A stretch of DNA of 10,511 nt from an uncultured Clostridium sp. (lineage in GTDB: Bacteria > Bacillota > Clostridia > Clostridiales > Clostridiaceae): assembly GCF_934754915.1 (NCBI RefSeq), contig NZ_CAKVKB010000119.1, forward strand, positions 1 to 10,511. Reading direction: 5' to 3'. The notes under the pieces were generated by a model. The model had not been told where the DNA came from. It searched no databases and worked only from the letters and a program-made list of their open reading frames with translations. This document shows positions 1-6,318 of the stretch, piece after piece. Both the position numbers and the translations under genes were made by a program. Numbering within the stretch: position 1 is the stretch's first letter; every line of letters begins with the position of its first letter.

Positions 1-19
1 TATATATGTTTCAATAATG

Positions 20-105
20 AAGCTACATAATAATTAAAGAAATATTGAAAAAATTTCATATTCCATTGTCAATTGTTCATTGTACATTGTTAATTGGAAT
101 ATATA
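20..105 (+). repeat. Interspersed AT-rich repeat, copy 1
   Basis: This segment aligns without gaps to 4884-4969 at about 79 percent identity by hand count (68 of 86 positions). The best-conserved parts are an ACATAATAAT block near the left end and a right half built of five consecutive 7-mers (64-98) of the form (C/A)ATTGTN. The same 7-base period is kept in copy 2. Both copies are intergenic, in the same orientation, and end about 30-45 bases before a start codon. The repeat carries no ORF. I infer a small non-coding intergenic repeat family of this genome; only two copies are visible here. Confidence 0.7.
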
Positions 106-121
106 TTATTAAATTTTGAGA

Positions 122-147
122 GACATTTGATTAAAAATACAAATGTC
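122..147. promoter_or_regulatory. Perfect 8-bp inverted repeat before the DUF6398/TPR gene
   Basis: GACATTTG (122-129) and CAAATGTC (140-147) form a perfect dyad around a 10-base spacer, ending two bases before the first possible ATG at 150. No T-run follows, so it is not an ordinary terminator. It could be an operator or an RNA hairpin that affects translation initiation. No Shine-Dalgarno sequence is visible between it and the ATG. Confidence 0.45.
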
Positions 148-149
148 AG

Positions 150-1376
150 ATGGATATAAAGATTAAGAAAAAGGAGCTATCAGAAGTAATGCAGGAATTA
201 TCTAACGTATTAGCTGGTAAATATGAAGAGATAGTTGAAAAGATAACAAGCTTTTCAAATGAATATCTTAACGATGAATATAAAAATCTCTGTATACAGG
301 CTGCAAAAATATTATTTACAAATAATGAAGATAAAGTAAAAAAGGGAAAAAGCTTTTCATGGGCAGCAGGTATTGTACACGCTGTTGGAAATGTGAATAA
401 TTTATTTGATGCTAAAAATGAGCCCCATATGAAAGCTCTTGATTTATACAAAGGTTTTGGGGTAAGCAGCAGCACAGGATCGAGTAAATCAAAAGAGGTA
501 AGAGCTTTATTAGGCTTGGATGAAAATGCTAATAAGTGGACAATAGGAAAAGCTGACTTATCAGCGCAAAAAGAAGCAGCAGTTACTGCAGAAAAAAATG
601 AGGCAGATTCATTTAGATTTACTGTAAGCAAAAAATTTGTAGAAGCTCAAAGGGTTGTAGAAAGAGCTTGGAATGAAAAAAATTATAATAATAAGGCAAA
701 ATATGCTAAGGAAGCATTAAACATATATGAAGATTGTTCTGATGCATATATAATATTGTCAAAAAATTCTAGTTTGAGTAATTCAGAAAAGAAAGAATTA
801 TTAAAAAGAGCAGTTACAGCAGCACAAAATGTATTGAAAATAACTGAATTGAAAGATACAGATTTAAGAATATTCAGATTGTCAATTGCAGAACCATTCT
901 TTGGAGCAAAATACACTTTAGCACTTCATTTATGGAACATGAATGAAAGAGAAGAAGCTATTGAAAATCTTAATGATGTATTGACATATGACAGAAAAGA
1001 TAATCTTCTTTCAAGAGGAATTCTTACAAGCTGGCTTATAATTGAAGGAAAGCTTAAGGAAGCAGAAGAGATATTGACAAGATGTGAGCATGATTTCTTA
1101 GTTGATACAAATTATAACAGAGCAGCACTTTTATTTAAATGTGGAAAAAGAAGAGAAGCAGAAAGTGCATTGAGAAGAGCGTATAAAAGAAATCCATTTG
1201 TAGTAGATTATTTATTAAAATCAAAGACTATTAAATCAGTAAAATCATCACCAATACCAGGAAGCCCAGAGGAAGCAGCAAATTATGCAAAACTTGGACT
1301 AGAAGTTTGGAATGATGCAGAAATGATTAAATGGCTTAAATCCATGAAAAAAGATTTTGAAATATTACATTTTTAA
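150..1376 (+). CDS. DUF6398-type N-terminus plus TPR-like helical protein
   Basis: This 408-residue cytoplasmic protein has no signal peptide or membrane segment. Residues about 10-125 resemble the DUF6398 family: an EYLNDEYKNLC segment, the WAAGIVHAVGNVNNLFD core (71-87), and a helix-turn-helix-like stretch (about 94-123) with VSSSTGSSKSKEVRALL. Residues about 160-350 are repeated amphipathic helices with TPR character, such as AKYAKEALNIYEDCSDAYIILS (split here as 184-205) and repeated A-L-x-x-A patterns. I infer a protein-interaction scaffold, perhaps with a nucleic-acid-binding N-terminus; the biochemical role is unknown. The start is uncertain. The ATG at 150 has no visible ribosome binding site, whereas an in-frame ATG at 189 follows AAGGAG (171-176) at a rather long 12-base spacing. 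Homology to the DUF6398 N-terminus fits either start. The gene is followed directly by the riboflavin operon promoter, with no clear terminator of its own. Confidence 0.8.
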   Translation: MDIKIKKKELSEVMQELSNVLAGKYEEIVEKITSFSNEYLNDEYKNLCIQAAKILFTNNEDKVKKGKSFSWAAGIVHAVGNVNNLFDAKNEPHMKALDLYKGFGVSSSTGSSKSKEVRALLGLDENANKWTIGKADLSAQKEAAVTAEKNEADSFRFTVSKKFVEAQRVVERAWNEKNYNNKAKYAKEALNIYEDCSDAYIILSKNSSLSNSEKKELLKRAVTAAQNVLKITELKDTDLRIFRLSIAEPFFGAKYTLALHLWNMNEREEAIENLNDVLTYDRKDNLLSRGILTSWLIIEGKLKEAEEILTRCEHDFLVDTNYNRAALLFKCGKRREAESALRRAYKRNPFVVDYLLKSKTIKSVKSSPIPGSPEEAANYAKLGLEVWNDAEMIKWLKSMKKDFEILHF

Positions 1377-1387
1377 TATGAAAATTC

Positions 1388-1419
1388 TTTACATATATTA
1401 ACTTATGTGTTAATATAAT
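1388..1419 (+). promoter_or_regulatory. Probable rib operon promoter with embedded dyad
   Basis: TTTACA (1388-1393) is followed after 17 bases by TAATAT (1411-1416). An overlapping perfect TATAAT (1414-1419) lies at a less favourable 20-base spacing. It sits about 20 bases upstream of the FMN aptamer, where the leader RNA must begin. A perfect 9-bp inverted repeat (TATATTAAC at 1394-1402, GTTAATATA at 1409-1417) lies inside it. Confidence 0.55.
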
Positions 1420-1437
1420 AACATAAATTTAATATGA

Positions 1438-1548
1438 ATCTTCGGGGCGAGGTGTAATTCCTTACTGGCGGTATAGCCCGCGAGCTTATTATTGAGCAGA
1501 TTCGGTTAAATTCCGAAGCCAACAGTTATAGTCTGGATGAAAGAAGAG
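1438..1548 (+). ncRNA. FMN riboswitch (RFN element)
   Basis: The canonical RFN aptamer blocks occur in order: GGGGCGAGGTGTAATTCC near 1444-1461, ACTGGCGGT...AGCCCGCGAG around 1464-1484, GATTCGGTTAAATTCCGAAG around 1499-1518, CCAACAGTTATAGTCTGGA around 1519-1537, and GATGAAAGAAG at the 3' side. The outer helix P1 is formed by TCTTC (1439-1443) with GAAGA (1543-1547). It lies upstream of ribD and is followed by an intrinsic terminator. In this family FMN binding favours premature termination, which lowers riboflavin synthesis when flavin is plentiful. The family call is secure; the off-switch mode is inferred from the terminator. Confidence 0.97.
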
Positions 1549-1597
1549 TAATAAATATTTGTTTTATATTTTTTATAAGATTTGTGTTTGTATTTCT

Positions 1598-1632
1598 GTC
1601 CTGAACATTTTGTTCAGGACTTTTAGTTTTTT
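1598..1632 (+). terminator. Intrinsic terminator 1 of the rib leader
   Basis: GTCCTGAAC (1598-1606) pairs perfectly with GTTCAGGAC (1612-1620) around a 5-base loop, followed by a T-rich run (1621-1632). This is the expected expression platform of the riboswitch. A candidate antiterminator pairs GGATGAAAG (1535-1543, 3' end of the aptamer) with TTTCTGTCC (1593-1601), using some G-U pairs and one mismatch. That would compete with both P1 and the terminator. The antiterminator was paired by hand and is tentative. Confidence 0.88.
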
Positions 1633-1670
1633 AAAAGAAACTATTGTTATTAAAGAAAGCAAAAATAGTA

Positions 1671-1699
1671 TAGAAATATATTAATCCTATAGATATAAT
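1671..1699 (+). promoter_or_regulatory. Candidate internal promoter in the rib leader
   Basis: TAGAAA (1671-1676; four of six matches to TTGACA) lies 17 bases before a perfect TATAAT (1694-1699). It is downstream of the riboswitch terminator and would start RNA near 1706, just before the second hairpin. In AT-rich DNA such matches arise by chance, so this is tentative. Confidence 0.35.
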
Positions 1700-1715
1700 A
1701 AGAACAATTTAAATG

Positions 1716-1750
1716 AAAACCCTGAAGAATAATTCAGGGTTTTTATTTTT
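1716..1750 (+). terminator. Second intrinsic-terminator hairpin before ribD
   Basis: AAAACCCTGAA (1716-1726) pairs with TTCAGGGTTTT (1733-1743) around a 6-base loop, followed by a T-rich tail to 1750. By structure it is a standard intrinsic terminator, placed 25 bases before the ribD ribosome binding site. It shares the core CCTGAA/TTCAGG with terminator 1, so the arms of the two hairpins could also cross-pair. Confidence 0.75.
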
Positions 1751-1787
1751 TATTGGAAGAAATTTATTTTAGGCAGGAGGAATTTCT

Positions 1788-2897
1788 ATGGATGAATTTT
1801 ATATGGAAAGAGCATTAGAACTAGCTCAAAAGGGAATGGGAATGGTAAATCCAAATCCTATGGTAGGCGCTGTTATAGTAAAAGATGGAATTATTATAGG
1901 AGAAGGATTCCATGAGGAATATGGATATGCACATGCAGAAAGAAATGCAGTGTTAAATACTGAAAGTGATATGGAAGGAGCAACAATTTATATTACATTA
2001 GAGCCTTGTGCGCATTATGGAAAGACGCCTCCCTGTGTAGATCTTCTTATAGAAAAGAAATTCAAAAGAATAGTAATAGGGATGCTTGATCCAAATCCTC
2101 TTGTGGCAGGTAAAAGCATTGAAAAGCTTAAAAAAAACAATATTGAAGTAAAAGTTGGAGTAAAAGAAGAGGAATGCAGAAGATTGAATGAAGTATTTTT
2201 GAAATATATAACGACTAAACAGCCATTTGTAATTATGAAAGCTGGAATATCGTTAGATGGGAAAATTGCTACAAGAAGTGGCGATTCCAAATGGATTACA
2301 AGTAAAGAATCACGTATTCATGCTCATGAATTGAGAAGACAGATGTCAGGAATTATGGTGGGAATAAATACAGTTTTAAGTGATAATCCATCTCTTACAT
2401 ATAGAGGTGAAAATAAAGGAAAGAATCCAGTAAGGATAATAGTAGATAGTAATTTAAGGATACCTTTGGACAGTAATGTTATTAAGGATGGACATAAAAC
2501 AATAGTTGCATGCATTGAAGGAGCAGACCAAATAAAGAAAAAAAGACTTGAAGAGAATGGAATTAAAATAATAGAAACAAAATCATGTGAAGGAAAAGTT
2601 GATTTAAAAGAGTTAATGACAAAATTAGGTGAAAGAAATATTGATTCAGTTTTAATAGAAGGCGGGGGAATGATAAATTTTTCAGCATTGAAAGAAGGAA
2701 TTGTTGACAAAGTGAGATTTTACATAGCGCCTAAGATTATTGGAGGAGAAAAAAGCAGAAGTAGTGTAAGTGGTGAAGGATTTTCAATTCTTGATGAATG
2801 TATACATCTTAAAGATATGGCTTATAAAAAAATTGGAAATGAAATTATGGCAGAAGGATACATTTTAAAGGAGGATGTGATGTGTTTACAGGAATAA
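1788..2897 (+). CDS. ribD: Bifunctional pyrimidine deaminase / reductase RibD
   Basis: RibD deaminates the pyrimidine product of GTP cyclohydrolase II and then reduces its ribosyl side chain with NADPH, the second and third steps of the GTP branch of riboflavin synthesis. The N-terminal zinc deaminase (about 1-145) shows H49-A-E51 and PCAHYGKTPPC with C74 and C83 as the other zinc ligands. The substrate-binding NPNPMVGAVIV is at 21-32. The C-terminal reductase (about 146-365) has the MKAGISLDGKIATRSGDSKW segment and a glycine-rich IEGGG near residue 290, followed by YIAPKIIGG. The length of 369 residues is normal for bacterial RibD. The start is fixed by AGGAGG at 1775-1780, seven bases before the ATG. 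The 3' end overlaps ribE by 16 bases, which suggests translational coupling. Confidence 0.97.
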   Translation: MDEFYMERALELAQKGMGMVNPNPMVGAVIVKDGIIIGEGFHEEYGYAHAERNAVLNTESDMEGATIYITLEPCAHYGKTPPCVDLLIEKKFKRIVIGMLDPNPLVAGKSIEKLKKNNIEVKVGVKEEECRRLNEVFLKYITTKQPFVIMKAGISLDGKIATRSGDSKWITSKESRIHAHELRRQMSGIMVGINTVLSDNPSLTYRGENKGKNPVRIIVDSNLRIPLDSNVIKDGHKTIVACIEGADQIKKKRLEENGIKIIETKSCEGKVDLKELMTKLGERNIDSVLIEGGGMINFSALKEGIVDKVRFYIAPKIIGGEKSRSSVSGEGFSILDECIHLKDMAYKKIGNEIMAEGYILKEDVMCLQE

Positions 2898-3535
2898 TAG
2901 AAGAAGTAGGAAGTCTTAAGGAATTAAAGATAGGAAGTGGATTTGGAAATATTGAAATAATGTGTTCAAAAGTTTTAGAAGAAACTCAAATAGGTGATAG
3001 CATAGCTGTAAATGGAGTATGTCTTACAGTAAATAAGCTAAAAGATAATTCTTTTATTGCAGATATTATGGGAGAAACATTAGAAAGAACAAATCTTGGA
3101 AATTTGAAGGAAGGTCAGAATGTAAATCTTGAAAGAGCATTGAAAGTAAGTGACAGACTTGGTGGACATATTGTAAGCGGTCATATTGATGGAAAAGGAA
3201 AGATAGTTTCTATAGAAAAAAAAGAAGATGGAACATGGTTTACAATAAAAGCTGGCAGAGAAATTTTGAAATATATAATATTTAAAGGTTCTATAGCAAT
3301 TGATGGAATAAGTCTGACAGTTGCTTATGTGGATGATGAAACATTTAAAGTATCAGTTATTCCTCATACATTAGAAAATACCATACTGTCATTCAAAAAA
3401 GAAGGTTCAGATGTGAATCTTGAAAATGATCTTGTGGGAAAATATATAGAAAAATTTTCGTCTTTTGCAAAGGATAAAATTAGTGAAAATGAAAGCAGCA
3501 TAACTATAGATTTTTTAAGGCAGAATGGATTCTGA
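2882..3535 (+). CDS. ribE: Riboflavin synthase alpha subunit
   Basis: This enzyme dismutates two molecules of 6,7-dimethyl-8-ribityllumazine to riboflavin plus the aminopyrimidine that RibH re-uses. It has the family signature MFTGIIEEVG at the N-terminus and two lumazine-binding barrels: repeat 1 with GVCLTV (45-50) and repeat 2 with GISLTV (142-147). HIVSGHIDGKG (96-106) lies at the start of the second repeat. Its 217 residues match the family. The start is a GTG at 2882, which supplies the methionine of MFTGII, with AAAGGAGG (2867-2874) seven bases upstream. An ATG two bases earlier is in the ribD frame. The gene begins inside the last codons of ribD. Some species call this gene ribC. Confidence 0.96.
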   Translation: MFTGIIEEVGSLKELKIGSGFGNIEIMCSKVLEETQIGDSIAVNGVCLTVNKLKDNSFIADIMGETLERTNLGNLKEGQNVNLERALKVSDRLGGHIVSGHIDGKGKIVSIEKKEDGTWFTIKAGREILKYIIFKGSIAIDGISLTVAYVDDETFKVSVIPHTLENTILSFKKEGSDVNLENDLVGKYIEKFSSFAKDKISENESSITIDFLRQNGF

Positions 3536-3665
3536 GATTAAGCAGAAAAATTAGAGAATAATATAAAATTATGAGTATTTAAAGTAATTTAGAAAATTTA
3601 GAAAGTATATGTGATCTTTTTGAAAATTGAAATAAACAGATATTTTAAAGGAAGAAGGAAATAAA

Positions 3666-4859
3666 ATGAAGTTTAATAAAATAAATGAAGCAGTTGAAGA
3701 TTTGAAAAAAGGAAAGATGATAATAGTTGTAGACGATGAAGGAAGGGAAAATGAAGGAGATCTTGTAATACCAGCTGAGATGATTACAGGAGAAGCTATG
3801 AATTTTATGATTAAATATGCAAGAGGACTTGTATGTGTTCCAGTTGAAAAAGAAATAGCAGAAAAATTAAAATTAAATCCTATGGTGGAAAAGAATACAG
3901 ATAATCATGAGACAGCATTTACAGTATCTGTGGATCATATTGATACTGAAACAGGAATATCAGCATTTGAAAGAGCTCATACAGTAAGGAATCTTGTAAA
4001 AAGCAATAATCCTATGGAATTCAGAAGACCAGGGCATATATTTCCGCTTATAGCAAAAGAAAATGGAGTCCTTGAAAGAACAGGACATACAGAAGCTGGA
4101 GTTGATCTTGCAAAAATTGCAGGATTTAAGGGAGCAGCTGTTATATGTGAAATTGTAAAAGATGATGGAACAATGGCTAGAAGAAATGATTTATTTGACT
4201 TTGCAGCAAAACATGATTTAAAGATAATAACAGTTGAAGATTTAATTAAGTACAGGCTTGAGAATGAAAGTATAGTGAAAAAAGAAACAGAAGCAAATCT
4301 TCCAACTAAGTATGGTGAATTCAAGGTAGTGGCTTTTAAAGAAAAAAATACAGATAAGTGTCATCTTGCACTTATTAAAGGAAATATAGAAGAAACTGAA
4401 AATATTCTTGTGAGAATTCATTCAGAATGCCTTACAGGGGATGCTCTGGGATCAAGAAAATGTGATTGTGGTGAACAGTATGAAGCATCTATGAAAATGA
4501 TAGCAGAAGAAGGATGTGGAATACTGTTGTATATGAAGCAGGAAGGAAGAGGAATTGGACTTTTAAACAAATTAAAAGCATATGCTTTACAGGATAAAGG
4601 TTTTGATACTGTAGATGCAAACAGAAAACTTGGATTTAAAGATGATATGAGGGATTATAGAGCAAGTGCAGATATGCTTAAATATCTTGGAATAAACAAA
4701 ATAAAGCTCATAACAAATAATCCAGAAAAAATAGATGGAATACAGAAATATGGAATTGAGGTAAGTGAAAGAATTCCAATAGAAATGAATGCTAACAAAT
4801 ATGATATTGGATATCTTAAAACAAAAAAAGAAAGAATGAGACATTTACTGACTATCTAA
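3666..4859 (+). CDS. ribBA: DHBP synthase / GTP cyclohydrolase II RibBA
   Basis: This bifunctional enzyme supplies both branches of the pathway. The N-terminal 3,4-dihydroxy-2-butanone-4-phosphate synthase domain (about 1-200) converts ribulose-5-phosphate. It shows the acidic DDEGRENEGDLV (23-34), RPGHIFPL (121-128) and the GHTEAGVDLAKIAG segment starting at 140. The C-terminal GTP cyclohydrolase II domain (about 205-397) opens the GTP imidazole ring. It has the zinc cysteines C255, C266 and C268 in HSECLTGDALGSRKCDCG, the QEGRGIGL loop (292-299), DDMRDYR (326-332) and a C-terminal YDIGYLKTKKERMRHLL. All key elements are present and the 397-residue length is typical. AAAGGAAGAAGG (about 3648-3659) precedes the ATG. 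A 130-base AT-rich gap separates it from ribE; I see no terminator or convincing promoter there, so I treat it as part of one transcript. Confidence 0.97.
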   Translation: MKFNKINEAVEDLKKGKMIIVVDDEGRENEGDLVIPAEMITGEAMNFMIKYARGLVCVPVEKEIAEKLKLNPMVEKNTDNHETAFTVSVDHIDTETGISAFERAHTVRNLVKSNNPMEFRRPGHIFPLIAKENGVLERTGHTEAGVDLAKIAGFKGAAVICEIVKDDGTMARRNDLFDFAAKHDLKIITVEDLIKYRLENESIVKKETEANLPTKYGEFKVVAFKEKNTDKCHLALIKGNIEETENILVRIHSECLTGDALGSRKCDCGEQYEASMKMIAEEGCGILLYMKQEGRGIGLLNKLKAYALQDKGFDTVDANRKLGFKDDMRDYRASADMLKYLGINKIKLITNNPEKIDGIQKYGIEVSERIPIEMNANKYDIGYLKTKKERMRHLLTI

Positions 4860-4883
4860 TAAATTATTTATTTTAAATATATA

Positions 4884-4969
4884 AAGCAACATAATAATCA
4901 AAGAAATCTGGTGAAGGTTTCATAATTCATTGCTAATTATCAATTATACATTATTAATTGAAATATATA
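4884..4969 (+). repeat. Interspersed AT-rich repeat, copy 2
   Basis: This is the second copy of the 86-bp repeat seen at 20-105, in the same orientation and inside the riboflavin operon between ribBA and ribH. The five 7-base units run 4928-4962 (CATTGCT, AATTATC, AATTATA, CATTATT, AATTGAA). It would be transcribed as part of the operon. An ORF extension upstream of ribH (from an ATG at 4930) reads through the repeat and is not a real N-terminus. Confidence 0.7.
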
Positions 4970-4995
4970 AATTTAATTATCATGGAGGAAATAAA

Positions 4996-5460
4996 ATGAA
5001 TACATTTGAAGGAAAATTAGTAGCAGAAGGATTAAAATTTGGAATAGTAGTAGGAAGATTTAATGAATTTATTGGAGGAAAACTTTTAGATGGAGCATTA
5101 GATGGATTAAAAAGGCACGGAGTAAAAGAAGAAGACATAGATATTGCATGGGTTCCAGGTGCTTTTGAAATACCACTAATAGCTAAAAAAATGGCTAAAA
5201 ATGATAAATATGATGGAGTTATATGTCTTGGTGCTGTCATTAAAGGTTCTACATCTCATTATGATTATGTATGTTCAGAAGTATCAAAAGGAATTGCAAA
5301 TGTTTCCCTTGAAAGTGAAAAGCCGGTATTGTTTGGGGTGCTTACAACAAATAATATTGAACAGGCAATAGAAAGAGCCGGTACTAAAGCAGGAAATAAA
5401 GGATATGAATGTGCTGTATCAGCTATAGAAATGGCCAATTTAATAAGAGTTCTTAAATAA
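4996..5460 (+). CDS. ribH: 6,7-dimethyl-8-ribityllumazine synthase (beta subunit)
   Basis: RibH condenses 5-amino-6-ribitylaminouracil with 3,4-dihydroxy-2-butanone-4-phosphate to form lumazine, the substrate of RibE. In many bacteria it assembles into a 60-subunit shell. The 154-residue protein carries F22 in GRFNEF (ring stacking), VPGAFEIPL (53-61), GAVIKGSTSHYDYV (79-92) with the catalytic H88, and ERAGTKAGNKG (126-136) with R127. I place the start at 4996 because GGAGG (4984-4988) lies seven bases upstream and the resulting length is exactly typical. A longer reading from 4930 would add 22 residues encoded by the interspersed repeat. It is the last gene of the operon. Confidence 0.97.
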   Translation: MNTFEGKLVAEGLKFGIVVGRFNEFIGGKLLDGALDGLKRHGVKEEDIDIAWVPGAFEIPLIAKKMAKNDKYDGVICLGAVIKGSTSHYDYVCSEVSKGIANVSLESEKPVLFGVLTTNNIEQAIERAGTKAGNKGYECAVSAIEMANLIRVLK

Positions 5461-5518
5461 ATCAGAAGTTTATAATAAAGTATCTCTATAAAAATTTAAT
5501 ATGCAGATATCAAAATAG

Positions 5519-5560
5519 AAAATCAAAGTTTTCAATACAATAGACTTTGATTTTTTATTT
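5519..5560 (+). terminator. rib operon terminator
   Basis: AAAATCAAAGT (5519-5529) pairs perfectly with ACTTTGATTTT (5544-5554) around a 14-base loop and runs into T-rich sequence to 5560. It lies 58 bases after the ribH stop codon and closes the operon. Confidence 0.85.
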
Positions 5561-5622
5561 TGAATTATGTCTATTAAAGGTAATTTTTAATCTAAAATAA
5601 TATTTGAAGTACTTTGAAAGGG

Positions 5623-5649
5623 TTAATGCCAAATGTGTAATGCCGATAA
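5623..5649 (+). promoter_or_regulatory. Sigma-28 / SigD-type promoter
   Basis: GCCGATAA (5642-5649) matches exactly the classical -10 element of flagellar sigma factor promoters (FliA/SigD, consensus TAAA-N15-GCCGATAA). TTAA (5623-5626) lies exactly 15 bases upstream and differs from the -35 consensus at one position. The site is 55 bases before the GTG start of the following gene, with the leader ending in a ribosome binding site. GC-containing octamers of this kind are unlikely by chance in such AT-rich DNA. Confidence 0.65.
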
Positions 5650-5704
5650 TAGATTAAGAAGATGTGTATTTTATTAAAATTATTAAATAGGGAAGTGTAT
5701 ATTT

Positions 5705-6202
5705 GTGGAGATAGTGAAATTGCAAAATCCATCAGAACAATCTGGAATAATAGGAGAAAATAAAAATATTAGAAAAACTTCAACTGAGTTTAAGAGTATA
5801 TTAAATAATATAAAAAAGAATATAGAAGAGAATAAAGGTGAATTATTTTTTGATTTATGTGAAAAATACAATCTATCAGACAAAGCAATAAAAGCACTTG
5901 GAGACCTTGAGACAATATTAGATATAAAAATAACAGAAAAAGATTTTACTGAAGATGGACATGTGGATATTAGAAATATTTTAGAAAAGGGTTCAGCATC
6001 AATTAATTCATCAAATGTTGAAAAGATTAAAAAATGTGTTTACACTTTATATAAAGAAGAAGCAATAACGTTAAAACAATATTTAGAGGCACTTCAATTG
6101 ATAAGACTTAAACAAAAATCACAAAATATAAAAGTAGAATGTGAAAATAACTTTATAAAATCTATAAATAATGCAAAAGAAATATTGAACAACCGGAAAT
6201 GA
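5705..6202 (+). CDS. Orphan helical protein of unknown function, SigD-type promoter
   Basis: I do not recognise this 165-residue protein. It is soluble, charged and lysine/glutamate-rich, with no signal peptide or membrane span. Residues 1-25 look disordered (LQNPSEQSGIIGENKN). The rest looks mostly helical, with FKSILNNIKKNIEENKGELFFDLCEKYNLSDKAIKAL spread over about 29-65 and a second helical block about 105-165. It contains two or three cysteines and no metal-site pattern I recognise. The start is a GTG at 5705 preceded by AGGGAAGTG (5689-5697); no internal methionine offers another start. The SigD-type promoter upstream suggests expression with motility or flagellar genes, but no flagellar gene is in the window. 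The stop TGA (6200-6202) overlaps the first bases of an IS-like inverted repeat, so the natural C-terminus may have been altered. Confidence 0.8.
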   Translation: MEIVKLQNPSEQSGIIGENKNIRKTSTEFKSILNNIKKNIEENKGELFFDLCEKYNLSDKAIKALGDLETILDIKITEKDFTEDGHVDIRNILEKGSASINSSNVEKIKKCVYTLYKEEAITLKQYLEALQLIRLKQKSQNIKVECENNFIKSINNAKEILNNRK

Positions 6203-6226
6203 GTCTGTCAATAGTTTTGTGTAAAC
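6201..6226. mobile_element. Possible solo terminal inverted repeat of an IS256-family element
   Basis: This 26-base segment begins GAGTCTGTCAATAG and ends TTTTGTGTAAAC. Terminal repeats of IS256-family elements, as I remember them, typically begin with GA and end in a TTGTGTAAA block of this kind, and IS256 itself has a 26-base end of similar layout. No transposase, second end or target duplication is visible in the window, so this would be a lone remnant. The match is from memory and may be coincidental. Confidence 0.35.
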
Positions 6227-6243
6227 TAAATTAGTTATATTAT

Positions 6244-6294
6244 AAAAATGTAAAATAATCCATTTAAAAATACGGATTATTTTACATTTTTTTT
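6244..6294. terminator. Bidirectional terminator between convergent genes
   Basis: An 18-bp perfect stem (6244-6261 with 6274-6291, containing GTAAAATAATCC and its complement) encloses a 12-base loop. A T-run follows on the plus strand (6287-6294). On the minus strand the complement of 6244-6248 also gives a run of T. It serves the orphan gene on the left and, in the other direction, the DUF1540 gene whose stop is at 6319. Confidence 0.88.
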
Positions 6295-6318
6295 ATTAAT
6301 GTGAATTATATAAAATTC

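Noticed and set aside
146..916. Long minus-strand ORFs opposite the DUF6398/TPR gene
   Set aside because: The plus-strand protein has clear family similarity; the reverse frames show Ser/Phe/Leu-rich composition typical of antisense reading.
1394..1417. The dyad after the DUF6398/TPR gene as its terminator
   Set aside because: The stem is AT-only apart from one pair and is followed by mixed A/T sequence, not a T-run; its place in the rib promoter fits an operator better.
3536..3665. Possible promoter or regulatory element between ribE and ribBA
   Set aside because: The best hexamer pairs have poor spacing (about 15 bases) and no hairpin is evident; nothing supportable in this AT-rich gap.
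4930..4995. N-terminal extension of RibH by 22 residues from an upstream ATG
   Set aside because: It is encoded by the interspersed repeat, lacks a ribosome binding site, and exceeds the usual 154-residue length; the GGAGG before 4996 fixes the start.
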